Notes under the pieces: model-generated | Database searches by the model: none | Seen by the model: the letters and a program-made list of their open reading frames with translations, nothing else | Told to the model about the DNA's origin: nothing | Program-made: the position numbers and the translations under genes | Origin: Pseudomonas triticifolii | Lineage (GTDB): Bacteria; Pseudomonadota; Gammaproteobacteria; Pseudomonadales; Pseudomonadaceae | NCBI RefSeq assembly: GCF_014358015.1 | Contig: NZ_JACONV010000002.1 | Location: forward strand, 1-64,000 | Length of the DNA stretch: 64,000 nt | Reading direction: 5' to 3' | In this document: positions 54,423 through 62,604 of the stretch, piece after piece | How positions within the stretch are numbered: the stretch's first letter is position 1 | Layout of the letters: each line of letters starts with the position of its first letter

Positions 54423-54797
54423 ATGAGCACGGCCAATCCTCCTTCCAACACTGCCAAGCTGGACCGCATTCTGGCCGACGCCCAGCGCGACCGTGAAATG
54501 GGTTACCGCGACAAGGCCCTGCGCATGTACCCGCACGTCTGCGGCCGCTGTGCCCGCGAGTTCGCCGGCAAGCGCCTGAGCGAGCTGACCGTGCACCACC
54601 GCGATCACAACCACGACAACAACCCGCAGGACGGCTCCAACTGGGAACTGCTCTGCCTGTATTGCCACGACAACGAACACTCGCGCTACACCGACCAGCA
54701 ATATTTCTCCGACAGCTCCCTGAGCTCACCGAAAGCCTCCAAGGCCACTCACAACCCGTTCGCCGCCCTGGCAGGGTTGATGAAGAAGGATGAGTGA
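54423..54797 (+). CDS. yajD: YajD-type HNH nuclease
   Basis: A 124-residue protein with an HNH domain: CGRCAREF, then LTVHHRDHNHDNNPQDGSNW and LLCLYCHDNEH. The Cys pairs hold a zinc and HH/N/H make the catalytic metal site. YajD occurs widely in gammaproteobacteria; its biological substrate is not known. ATG 54423 follows AGGTGACACC. Confidence 0.9.
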   Translation: MSTANPPSNTAKLDRILADAQRDREMGYRDKALRMYPHVCGRCAREFAGKRLSELTVHHRDHNHDNNPQDGSNWELLCLYCHDNEHSRYTDQQYFSDSSLSSPKASKATHNPFAALAGLMKKDE

Positions 54798-54880
54798 CGG
54801 GATCGCCCTGCGGAATACGAAATCTTTGTATGACGCCCCGCACAGTAATACTGCGGCGTCCGTATTTGGCGTGGCGCAAC

Positions 54881-54896
54881 CTGACTGAAATGTAAT
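54881..54896 (+). promoter_or_regulatory. CopR box-like site upstream of copA
   Basis: CTGACTGAAATGTAAT fits CTGACA-N5-GTAAT, the CopR binding pattern reported for Pseudomonas as I recall it, with one change. Located 87 bases before the copA start codon, so copper-dependent activation by CopRS is expected although copRS is not in this window. Confidence 0.6.
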
Positions 54897-54935
54897 CCCC
54901 CGCCCTTGCGCGTTGTGGCATCTTCCCGTCAAACC

Positions 54936-54955
54936 CGCAGACCGTATGGTCTGCG
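54936..54955 (+). repeat. Perfect inverted repeat in the copA leader
   Basis: CGCAGACC GTAT GGTCTGCG, an 8-base perfect hairpin with a four-base loop, 28 bases before the copA start. It would be in the copA mRNA leader. Confidence 0.55.
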
Positions 54956-54982
54956 ACGAACCGACTGACCGGATCCGCCATC

Positions 54983-56722
54983 ATGCTTCCCAGAACATCA
55001 AGACGAACCTTCGTGAAAGGACTGGCCGCAGGCGGGCTGCTCGGCGGGCTGGGGCTTTGGCGCAGTCCGGTCTGGGCTGCGCCGCGTCCGGGGCAATTAC
55101 TGGAATTGTCGGGCACGGAGTTCGACCTGTTCATCGGCGAAACACCCGTCAATATCACCGGCAGCCAACGTACGGCCATGACCGTCAACGGCGGCCTCCC
55201 CGGCCCTCTGCTGCGCTGGAGAGAAGGCGACACCGTTACGTTGCGGGTGAAGAACCGACTCAAGGACACAACGTCCATTCACTGGCACGGCATCCTCCTC
55301 CCCGCCAACATGGACGGCGTGCCGGGCCTGAGTTTCGACGGCATTGCACCGAACGGCCTGTATGTCTATCACTTCAAGGTCAGGCAGAACGGCACCTATT
55401 GGTATCACAGCCATTCTGGATTTCAGGAACAAGCCGGGGTTTACGGGCCGCTGATCATCGACGCGAAAGACCCCGAGCCGTTCAGCTACGACCGCGAGCA
55501 TGTCGTCATGCTCACCGACTGGACGGACGAAGACCCGACCCGGTTGATGAAAAAGCTCAAGAAGCAGTCCGACTACTACAACCAGAACAAGCGCACCGTC
55601 GGCGATTTCATCAGCGATGTCAGCGACAAGGGCTGGAGCGCGACGGTAGCCGACCGCGCAATGTGGGCGCAGATGAGGATGAATCCGACTGATCTGGCGG
55701 ATGTCAGCGGCGCGACCTACACCTACCTGATGAACGGCCAGGCACCGGACATGAACTGGACCGGTGCTTTCAAGCCGGGCGAGCGTCTGCGGCTGCGCTT
55801 TATCAACGGCTCGTCCATGTCCTACTTCGACGTGCGCATCCCCGGCCTGAAAATGACCGTGGTCGCCAGCGATGGCCTGCATGTCAAACCGGTGACCGTC
55901 GATGAGTTTCGCATCGCTGTGGCCGAAACCTTCGATGTGATCGTCGAACCTGCCGATGGGGCCTACACCGTGTTCGCCCAGGCGATGGACCGCAGCGGCT
56001 TTGCCCGAGGCACATTGACCAGCGTGCTGGGTCTTAAGGCCGCCGTGCCGCCGTTAGACCCACGTCCTTTGCTGAGCATGGACGACATGGGCATGGATCA
56101 TGGCGCCATGAAACCTGACGACATGCAGGGGATGGACCACAGCCAGATGGGCCATGACATGCCAGGCATGGACCACAGCGCCATGCCGACACGCACGATG
56201 CAATCGCACCCGACCAGCGAGACTGATAACCCGCTGGTCGATATGCAAGCCATGAGCACCTCACCCAAACTCGACGATCCTGGCATCGGCCTGAGAAACA
56301 ACGGCCGCAAGGTACTGACCTACGCCGACCTGCACAGCACCTTCGAAGACCCGGATGGCCGCGAGCCGAGCCGCACGATCGAGCTGCACCTCACCGGACA
56401 CATGGAGAAATTCGCCTGGTCATTCGACGGCGTGAAATTCTCGGACGCCCAGCCCCTGAAGCTTCAATATGGCGAACGGGTCCGCGTGGTGCTGGTCAAC
56501 GACACGATGATGACTCACCCAATCCATCTGCATGGCATGTGGAGTGATCTGGAAGACGAGAACGGCACCTTCAAAGTGCGCAAACACACCATCGACATGC
56601 CGCCGGGCACTAGACGCAGCTACCGTGTAACGGCCGACGCGCTTGGGCGATGGGCGTATCACTGTCATATGCTGTACCACATGGAAATGGGCATGTTTCG
56701 CGAAGTGCGGGTGGAAGAATGA
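54983..56722 (+). CDS. copA: Copper resistance multicopper oxidase CopA
   Basis: A 579-residue periplasmic oxidase. It has a Tat signal (SRRTFVKG, then [14 protein letters not shown]), three cupredoxin domains, copper motifs [18 protein letters not shown] and [13 protein letters not shown] with the T1 His-Cys-His set, and a Met/His-rich insert around residues 355-400 ([22 protein letters not shown]) that binds extra copper. It oxidises and binds Cu(I) in the periplasm. Start overlaps nothing; copB starts within its stop codon. Confidence 0.95.
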   Translation: MLPRTSRRTFVKGLAAGGLLGGLGLWRSPVWAAPRPGQLLELSGTEFDLFIGETPVNITGSQRTAMTVNGGLPGPLLRWREGDTVTLRVKNRLKDTTSIHWHGILLPANMDGVPGLSFDGIAPNGLYVYHFKVRQNGTYWYHSHSGFQEQAGVYGPLIIDAKDPEPFSYDREHVVMLTDWTDEDPTRLMKKLKKQSDYYNQNKRTVGDFISDVSDKGWSATVADRAMWAQMRMNPTDLADVSGATYTYLMNGQAPDMNWTGAFKPGERLRLRFINGSSMSYFDVRIPGLKMTVVASDGLHVKPVTVDEFRIAVAETFDVIVEPADGAYTVFAQAMDRSGFARGTLTSVLGLKAAVPPLDPRPLLSMDDMGMDHGAMKPDDMQGMDHSQMGHDMPGMDHSAMPTRTMQSHPTSETDNPLVDMQAMSTSPKLDDPGIGLRNNGRKVLTYADLHSTFEDPDGREPSRTIELHLTGHMEKFAWSFDGVKFSDAQPLKLQYGERVRVVLVNDTMMTHPIHLHGMWSDLEDENGTFKVRKHTIDMPPGTRRSYRVTADALGRWAYHCHMLYHMEMGMFREVRVEE

Positions 56723-57627
56723 AAAAGACTCAAGCATTGCACGCCCTCCTGAACCGCCCTCGCCTGTCCATCGCGCTGTTGAGCCTCACGGTGCTGATGA
56801 CCGCGAAGGCGACGGCCGCCGACATGGAAGGCATGGACCATGGAATGAGTCACGGGATGGACCACTCCAGCCACGTCATGCCCGACAAGCAGGCGACACA
56901 ATCAGCGCCCGAGCAGAGCCGGACCCCGATCCCGCCCATCACCGATGCAGACCGGGCAGCGGTGTACACCAGCCATGCGGGCCATCAGGTCCACGATGCT
57001 GCGATCAACTCGTTCTTTCTGGCCGAGAAACTGGAATGGCAGAACGCGGACGATGGCAGCGCGCTGGCATGGGATCTTTCCGGCTGGATCGGCGGTGACA
57101 TCGACAGACTGGTGCTGCGTTCGGAAGGCGAACGCCTGAACGGCAAGACCCATGAGGCCGAAGTGCAGGCGCTTTGGGGTCACGCCGTCAGCCCATGGTG
57201 GGACGTGGTCGCCGGTGCCCGTCAGGATTTCAAACCCGGCGCTCCCCAGACCTGGGCGGCGTTTGGCGTGCAAGGCACTGTTATTTCCAGTCTTGAGGTC
57301 CAGGCCACCGCTTTTCTCGGCGAAGCCGGACAGACTGGCGCGCGGCTTGAAGGCGATTACGACGTGCTGCTGACCAACCAGTTGATCCTTCAGCCCACCG
57401 CCGAAATCAATGCGTATGGCAAGAACGATCCGCAACGCGGCATCGGCTCGGGCCTTTCCAATACCGAATTCGGGCTCAGGCTGCGCTACGAAGTACGCCC
57501 TGAGTTTGCGCCCTACATCGGCGTGACCTGGAACCGTACCTATGGCAAAACCGCCGATTACGCGCGCGATGAGGGCGAGGACTCAAGCGAGGCACGTCTG
57601 GTGCTCGGTGTGCGCATGTGGTTCTGA
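56719..57627 (+). CDS. copB: Copper resistance outer-membrane protein CopB
   Basis: A 302-residue protein with a signal peptide, a short Met/His-rich stretch ([19 protein letters not shown]) and the CopB beta-barrel region: [20 protein letters not shown], then a final [21 protein letters not shown] and [10 protein letters not shown] with C-terminal Phe. It overlaps copA by 4 bases (ATGA). copC and copD are not adjacent, so this is a short copAB version. Role in copper tolerance follows the family. Confidence 0.93.
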   Translation: MKKTQALHALLNRPRLSIALLSLTVLMTAKATAADMEGMDHGMSHGMDHSSHVMPDKQATQSAPEQSRTPIPPITDADRAAVYTSHAGHQVHDAAINSFFLAEKLEWQNADDGSALAWDLSGWIGGDIDRLVLRSEGERLNGKTHEAEVQALWGHAVSPWWDVVAGARQDFKPGAPQTWAAFGVQGTVISSLEVQATAFLGEAGQTGARLEGDYDVLLTNQLILQPTAEINAYGKNDPQRGIGSGLSNTEFGLRLRYEVRPEFAPYIGVTWNRTYGKTADYARDEGEDSSEARLVLGVRMWF

Positions 57628-57642
57628 CGTCCGGCACTCTTG

Positions 57643-57648
57643 TATAAT
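57643..57648 (+). promoter_or_regulatory. -10 element (TATAAT) for the methyltransferase gene
   Basis: A perfect TATAAT lies 29 bases before the GTG start; the -35 region is weak (GTTCTGA at 57621). The gene therefore does not rely on the cop promoter. Confidence 0.55.
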
Positions 57649-57676
57649 CGGCGGTTTTCCCCAGAGCACCCTCCTC

Positions 57677-58177
57677 GTGGCCAACAAACGTTACGCCTGC
57701 ATCGGTCTTTACAACCCCAAGTCCCCGGAAAACGTCGGCTCGGTCATGCGCGCTGCGGGCTGCTACGGCGTGGCTTCGGTGTTCTATACCGGCAAGCGCT
57801 ATGAACGCGCGCGTGACTTCATCACCGACACCAAGAAAATCCATCAGGACATCCCGCTGATCGGCATTGAGGACCTCAAGAGCATTCTGCCGCTGGGCTG
57901 CATTCCTGTAGCTGTCGAGTTGGTCGAGGGTGCCAGGGCACTGCCTGAGTACACGCACCCGGATCGTGCGCTGTATATCTTCGGTCCCGAAGACGGCTCT
58001 CTCGATCAGGACATTCGCGACTGGTGCGAAGACGTGGTTTACATCCCCACCGAGGGCTGCATGAATCTGGCGGCCACGGTTAATGTCGTGCTCTACGACC
58101 GCATGGCAAAAGGCATCAATACCCGCTCAGGCCCCCAGTTCGGTCGCGAGAAGGTCGATCCGTCCAGCGAAGCCTGA
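57677..58177 (+). CDS. SpoU/TrmH-family RNA methyltransferase
   Basis: A 166-residue SPOUT-fold methyltransferase with motif 1 NPKSPENVGSVMRAAGCYG, motif 2 YIFGPEDGSLDQDI and motif 3 GCMNLAATVNVVLYDRM. It methylates a ribose (2'-O) in tRNA or rRNA; the exact substrate is not evident, and it is shorter than TrmH or RlmB. The start is GTG at 57677 after CCTCCTC with no good AG-rich site; other in-frame starts upstream lie in copB or its 3' end. Confidence 0.85.
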   Translation: MANKRYACIGLYNPKSPENVGSVMRAAGCYGVASVFYTGKRYERARDFITDTKKIHQDIPLIGIEDLKSILPLGCIPVAVELVEGARALPEYTHPDRALYIFGPEDGSLDQDIRDWCEDVVYIPTEGCMNLAATVNVVLYDRMAKGINTRSGPQFGREKVDPSSEA

Positions 58178-58254
58178 AGTAAAAGCATTGAACCAGTCTC
58201 GCTCGCGGGCAGTCAGTTTCTGTGAACCGACTTACACCACTCTGGAGAGCCACC

Positions 58255-58635
58255 ATGCGCGACACCCCGATTATCGAGCGTATCGACACACCTGATACCT
58301 TTCAGCCGCATCCCGATCAGAACGTGCAAGGCTGGGAGCGCATCGGCTCGCTGGCAGGCGGCGTGCTGATGATGGGTAAAGGCGTGCGTCGCGGCGGGTT
58401 CCTGGGCCTGATTCAACTGGCCATTGGTGGCGCAGTTCTGGCACGCGGCATCACCGGCCATTGCTCGGCCAAGAGCCTGATGGAAAAAGGTCGCAGCGAC
58501 CTGCAAAGCGCACGCTCCACCCTCGAACGTGCCGGCGCAGAACTGACCCAGATGAAAGACAACGCTGAAAAAGCCGTGAAGACGGCAGCGGTCAACGGCA
58601 TCGACGCACTGACCGAGCCCAAGCCCGGCGTCTGA
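58255..58635 (+). CDS. DUF2892-like YgaP-type membrane protein
   Basis: A 126-residue protein with an inner-membrane helix pair (IGSLAGGVLMMGKGVRRGGFLGLIQLAIGGAVLARGITG) in the DUF2892 style and a C-terminal amphipathic helical tail (about 50 residues, KSLMEKGRSDLQSARSTLERAGAEL). Function unknown. The ATG at 58255 follows GGAGAG. Confidence 0.75.
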   Translation: MRDTPIIERIDTPDTFQPHPDQNVQGWERIGSLAGGVLMMGKGVRRGGFLGLIQLAIGGAVLARGITGHCSAKSLMEKGRSDLQSARSTLERAGAELTQMKDNAEKAVKTAAVNGIDALTEPKPGV

Positions 58636-58639
58636 TTAT

Positions 58640-59089
58640 TCAGCCCGCGCGAAAGATCAGGTGATCCTCCCAGTCGTCCTCGGCCACGCTCAGCTCACTG
58701 AGCATGCGTCCGGACTGGGAGATACGCTCGTGATGCACCGCATCCCGATCACCGCATACCAGATGATGCCAGAGCGGCAAGTCCTTCCCCTCGCTCACCA
58801 ACCGATAGCCGCAGGTCGGCGGTAACCATTTGAACTCATCTGCCTGACCCGGCGTGAGCTGAATGCAGTCCGGCACCGACGCCCGGCGATTGGGGTAGTC
58901 AGAACACTGGCAGGTCTTGAGATCCAGCAACTTGCAGGCGATACGCGTGTAGTAAACGCTATTGTCGTCTTCGTCCTCCAGCTTCTGCAGACAGCATAGC
59001 CCGCAGCCGTCGCACAGCGACTCCCACTCGTTGCTGTCGAGCTGGTCGAGGGTCTTGCGGATCCAGAAGGGTTCAACTTTGGCGGCCAT
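58640..59089 (-). CDS. ycgN: YcgN-type cysteine cluster protein (UPF0260)
   Basis: A 149-residue protein with eight or so conserved Cys: [12 protein letters not shown], then [19 protein letters not shown] and DCIQL, CGYRL, CGDRD. The pattern is that of UPF0260/YcgN, which likely holds a zinc or an iron-sulfur cluster. No function demonstrated. It is convergent with the DUF2892 gene, with 4 bases between stops. ycgL is found 2 kb away. Confidence 0.92.
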   Translation of the reverse strand: MAAKVEPFWIRKTLDQLDSNEWESLCDGCGLCCLQKLEDEDDNSVYYTRIACKLLDLKTCQCSDYPNRRASVPDCIQLTPGQADEFKWLPPTCGYRLVSEGKDLPLWHHLVCGDRDAVHHERISQSGRMLSELSVAEDDWEDHLIFRAG

Positions 59090-59300
59090 GGTTCAGACAA
59101 CGGTATCGGCTGTGGAAAAGGCCGCCAGTCTAGTAGCACATTGAGTGCGGGCCAAGCACTTGCGACTGCCGGTAGCGAGGCTCTTGTCAGCGGTAAGGCA
59201 AAACAGTAGCTTTAGAGCGCTTTCAACGCGTCAACGCGATGCCTGCCGACACCGGCCCATCGAGCCACGCTCCCCTTGCGCTTTTCTTGACAGGATTTCC

Positions 59301-59894
59301 ATGAGCACAAATTCTCGCATCGCAGAACACGCCATCGACCCGCAATTCACCGAGCGCTGGTCGCCACGCGCCTTTACCGGCGAAAGCATTCCCGAGGAAA
59401 CCCTGCTGAGCTTTTTCGAAGCCGCACGCTGGGCGCCTTCGGCCTACAACTCGCAGCCATGGCGGTTTCTGTACGCCCGTCGCGACACGCCGAACTGGGA
59501 GCGTTACCTGGGTCTGCTGAACGAATTCAACCGCAGCTGGGCGCAACATGCCTCGGCACTGGTGATCGTCATTTCCAAGACTACGTTCACCGCGCCAGGC
59601 GCGACCGAAGAGGGTCCGGCCCTGTGGCACACGTTCGATACAGGTTCTGCATGGGGTTATCTGGCCCTGCAGGCCAGTCTGAGCGGCTGGCACACTCATG
59701 GCATGGCCGGGTTCGATCAGGACCTGACGCGCAAGGAGTTGAATATCCCTGAAGGCTACGCACTGCATGCTGCCGTTGCGGTCGGCAAGCAGGGCGACAA
59801 GTCGACACTGCCTGAATACCTGCAGGGCCGCGAAGCGCCAAGCCCGCGCCTGCCGGTCGCGCAGCTGGCAGCCGAGGGCGATTTTTCGCTTTAA
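59301..59894 (+). CDS. Nitroreductase family protein
   Basis: A 197-residue FMN-binding nitroreductase-fold protein with FTERWSPRAFTG, ARWAPSAYNSQPWRFLY and GYALHAAVAVGKQGD. Such enzymes reduce nitro groups, quinones or other electrophiles using NAD(P)H. The ATG at 59301 (MSTNSRIAEHA) is preceded by CAGGA. Divergent from ycgN and followed by a terminator. Confidence 0.88.
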   Translation: MSTNSRIAEHAIDPQFTERWSPRAFTGESIPEETLLSFFEAARWAPSAYNSQPWRFLYARRDTPNWERYLGLLNEFNRSWAQHASALVIVISKTTFTAPGATEEGPALWHTFDTGSAWGYLALQASLSGWHTHGMAGFDQDLTRKELNIPEGYALHAAVAVGKQGDKSTLPEYLQGREAPSPRLPVAQLAAEGDFSL

Positions 59895-59943
59895 AACGTG
59901 GGTCGTTTTCTCGCCGCGTCTCGACGCGGCGCTGCCTCGGAGC

Positions 59944-59973
59944 AAACACCCTTCCACTCAAAGAAGGGTGTTT
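59944..59973 (+). terminator. Rho-independent terminator after the nitroreductase gene
   Basis: AAACACCCTT / AAGGGTGTTT, ten-base stem with a loop of nine, followed by CTTC. Confidence 0.75.
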
Positions 59974-60034
59974 CTTCAGTCAATCACGCGTTTGAGTGTG
60001 AGAGAGCGTGCTCCCGAAGCCTGACTTGAGCCAC

Positions 60035-60967
60035 TCAATAGCCGCGTGAAAAATCCACTTCCCCGCGCAGCGCTTCACCGGCGTTCCAGGCCTTCAGGTT
60101 CTCAACGAACAATTCAGTCATGGCCACTGGCGAGGTCGGGGCAGAGCTGTGCCCGGTCAGCAGCAAACCGTAGGCCGTCCAGAAGGGATGGCGCTGCGGC
60201 AACGGCTCCTGACGGCAGACGTCAATCACAGCGCCCGCCAGATGCCCTTCCTTCAAGGCTTCGACCAGGTCGGCATCGACCACGGCAGCGCCACGTCCAA
60301 CGTTGATGAACAACGCCGAGGACTTGAAGCTGGCAAATAGCTTTGCGTCGAACAGATCCTGCGTCTCAGGAGTGTTAGGCAGCAGGTTGATAACGTAATC
60401 CATGTCGCCAACCTGATCGTCGATATCGGTCAACGCCGAGACCTTAACGAATGGTGCCTGGGTGCGTGCCGCCGAAGCGACGCCGAACACCTGCACGCCA
60501 AACGGCACCAGAAACTCGGCAACCCGTTGACCGATGTCGCCTGCGCCCACAATAAGCGCCTTGCGCCCAGCCAGGCTCTGGCCCGGACGATTGTCCCACT
60601 TGCGCTCGACCTGGCTCATCAGACGCGCCAGCACCTCGCGCTCGTGACCGAGCATGTAGGTCAGCACGAACTCCGCCATGACCTGACCAAAAATGCCCAC
60701 CGCGCGCGTCAGGCGATACTCACGAAACAGGCCATCGACCAGCAGCGGCGTGATGCCTGCCCAAGTGGATTGCAACCATTGGGGCTTGTGACCCTGGCGC
60801 AGCAGGTTGGCCATCAGGTCCGGCTGTCCCAGCCAGACCGGACAGTCGCAAGCCATTCGAGACAGCTCGGCGGAGTCGCCGCTGCTCAATACTTCCAGGT
60901 CAGGCGCGGCCTTGCGCAGTAGCTGGGTGTATACGGGGTAATCGTGCTCGGCAATCAGGACGCGCAT
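60035..60967 (-). CDS. D-isomer-specific 2-hydroxyacid dehydrogenase
   Basis: A 310-residue enzyme with the NAD-binding GAGDIGQRVAEF (Rossmann), RGAAVVDADLVEAL with the active Arg, DVCRQEPLP carrying the active Glu, and a catalytic His in LTGHSSAP. It resembles glyoxylate/hydroxypyruvate reductase A (GhrA-type). It would reduce 2-oxoacids in the cytoplasm. Confidence 0.88.
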   Translation of the reverse strand: MRVLIAEHDYPVYTQLLRKAAPDLEVLSSGDSAELSRMACDCPVWLGQPDLMANLLRQGHKPQWLQSTWAGITPLLVDGLFREYRLTRAVGIFGQVMAEFVLTYMLGHEREVLARLMSQVERKWDNRPGQSLAGRKALIVGAGDIGQRVAEFLVPFGVQVFGVASAARTQAPFVKVSALTDIDDQVGDMDYVINLLPNTPETQDLFDAKLFASFKSSALFINVGRGAAVVDADLVEALKEGHLAGAVIDVCRQEPLPQRHPFWTAYGLLLTGHSSAPTSPVAMTELFVENLKAWNAGEALRGEVDFSRGY

Positions 60968-60997
60968 GTTTCAAAAACCTTAAGAACGGGACAGACA

Positions 60998-61016
60998 ACC
61001 CACGTCAGGCGTGGGT
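60998..61016 (-). terminator. Weak terminator-like hairpin after ycgL
   Basis: ACCCACG / CGTGGGT with a short loop, 25 bases after the ycgL stop on the minus strand; T-run is short. Confidence 0.4.
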
Positions 61017-61039
61017 CGCTTTAAAGCGTGTAGGGTCAA

Positions 61040-61333
61040 TCATATCGGATCGTTGCGGCGCAGCAGCTCTTCGGGCAGATGCTCGATGTACTCGTCTTCG
61101 GCAGGCGGCATCTGCAGGTGATAACCCTGGGTGTCGAGATTTTCCAGCACCTTGTGAATGTCCTCGCGCGACAGCGCCCGCTCTGGGCTGAGCACCAGAT
61201 CGAATGCATGATGCGGTTTGCCGAACGCCACCAGCAGCTCAGGCGGCACACGTTTGAGCACGTCGCTTTTCAGGACGTAGAGGTACATTTCATTTCTTTT
61301 CGGGCTGCGATAGATCGAGCAGATACGCTTCAA
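61040..61333 (-). CDS. ycgL: YcgL domain protein
   Basis: A 97-residue protein with the YcgL motif [20 protein letters not shown] and [11 protein letters not shown]. The YcgL fold is alpha/beta and its function is unknown, but its gene overlaps rnd by 4 bases (ATGA), so coupled translation is likely and it may serve RNA metabolism. Confidence 0.92.
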   Translation of the reverse strand: MKRICSIYRSPKRNEMYLYVLKSDVLKRVPPELLVAFGKPHHAFDLVLSPERALSREDIHKVLENLDTQGYHLQMPPAEDEYIEHLPEELLRRNDPI

Positions 61334-62463
61334 GGCTGTTCTCCCTGCGTCGCCAGACTGTCTAGCAACGCCTGGCCCATCAATTCGCGACGCCAGCCAC
61401 GCAGCGAATCGGGCAGTTGATAGGGACCGTCGGGATAACCGCTCTTGAGCAGGGATTCGAGAGTCTTCTTGCGAAGCATCAGTTCCGGTGCCATGTCCAG
61501 TTGCTCGGCGTACTGCTGACCGATCATCCTCAGGCGCTTGATGGCACCCGAGGCATCAATGGGCAACGGCTCGGGCAACGCTGGTGGCCACTCTTCAGGC
61601 GGCGTGCTGGCGGCGGTCTTGATCAGCTCCAACAGGAATTCACCGTCCTGACGAACCGTGCGCGGGTGCATGTCTTCGACCCGTGCCAGTGCGCCGAGAT
61701 TGTCAGGCTGGGTCTTGGCCAACGGCCAGAGCGAGTGTTCACGCACGATGCGGTTACGCGGCACGTTGCGGGCACGGGCCTGCACTTCGCGCCATGCGCA
61801 GAGCCCACGCAAGACCGCGAGCTGCGCACGGGACAGTTTCCAGGCCAGCTTGGCGTCACGGTAGACCTCGTAAGGGTCGACCTCACGGCGCAGGTTGGCG
61901 ACCAGTTCAGCGCCGTCTTCCAGCAACCAGGCATATTTTTCATCGGACAGACGCGGACGCAAAATACCGAACAGCTCAGCCAGGTGCACCGCATCTTCAG
62001 CGGCATAGCTGATCTGGGTTTCCGACAGCGGGCGCTGCAGCCAGTCAGATCGGGTTTCGCCTTTGGGCAGGTCGATGTTGAGCACCTCCTGCACCAGACG
62101 CGAATAGCCCATGGAAAAACCAAGGTTCAGGTAAGCGGCGGCCAACTGAGTGTCGAACAGCGGAACCGGCAGGCTGCCGGTCAGTCGCAGCAGGACTTCA
62201 AGGTCTTCGCTGCACGCATGCACGACCTTGATGACCTCGGGGTTTTCAAGCAACGCAGACAGTGGCGTCCAGTCATTGATCAATAACGGGTCAATCAACC
62301 AGGCACGTGAGCCGTCGCCGATCTGCAGCAACGCAGCGATCGGGTAAAAAGTGTCGACCCGCATGAACTCGGTGTCGAGCGCAACGAACGGCAGAGACTG
62401 CCACTGAGCGCAATGCTGGGCGAGGCTGTCGTCGTCGCGAATCCAGTGAATATCGATGGCCAC
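61330..62463 (-). CDS. rnd: Ribonuclease D
   Basis: A 377-residue 3'-5' exoribonuclease of the DEDD family. Exo I is ALDTEF (Asp-Glu), Exo II has [10 protein letters not shown], Exo III is YAAEDAVHL (Tyr, Asp) for DEDDy type. Two HRDC domains follow (residues about 205-290 and 290-375). RNase D trims tRNA 3' ends. Length fits the family. ycgL starts inside its stop codon. Confidence 0.95.
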   Translation of the reverse strand: MAIDIHWIRDDDSLAQHCAQWQSLPFVALDTEFMRVDTFYPIAALLQIGDGSRAWLIDPLLINDWTPLSALLENPEVIKVVHACSEDLEVLLRLTGSLPVPLFDTQLAAAYLNLGFSMGYSRLVQEVLNIDLPKGETRSDWLQRPLSETQISYAAEDAVHLAELFGILRPRLSDEKYAWLLEDGAELVANLRREVDPYEVYRDAKLAWKLSRAQLAVLRGLCAWREVQARARNVPRNRIVREHSLWPLAKTQPDNLGALARVEDMHPRTVRQDGEFLLELIKTAASTPPEEWPPALPEPLPIDASGAIKRLRMIGQQYAEQLDMAPELMLRKKTLESLLKSGYPDGPYQLPDSLRGWRRELMGQALLDSLATQGEQP

Positions 62464-62564
62464 ACGGCTCTCCCTTCAACAATGGCGCGCAGTATATATC
62501 GCGACCGGGTGTTATCGCGCATCTGTCGTCCGGGTCTTGAGCATCTTCATACAAATGAGTGATG

Positions 62565-62590
62565 GAAACAGCCGGTCTTGCAGCTGTTTC
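62565..62590 (-). terminator. Terminator-like hairpin after the eptA-like gene
   Basis: GAAACAGC / GCTGTTTC eight-base stem, ten-base loop; U-rich only within the stem. 15 bases past the stop. Confidence 0.5.
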
Positions 62591-62604
62591 TGACCCAGGC
62601 AGAC

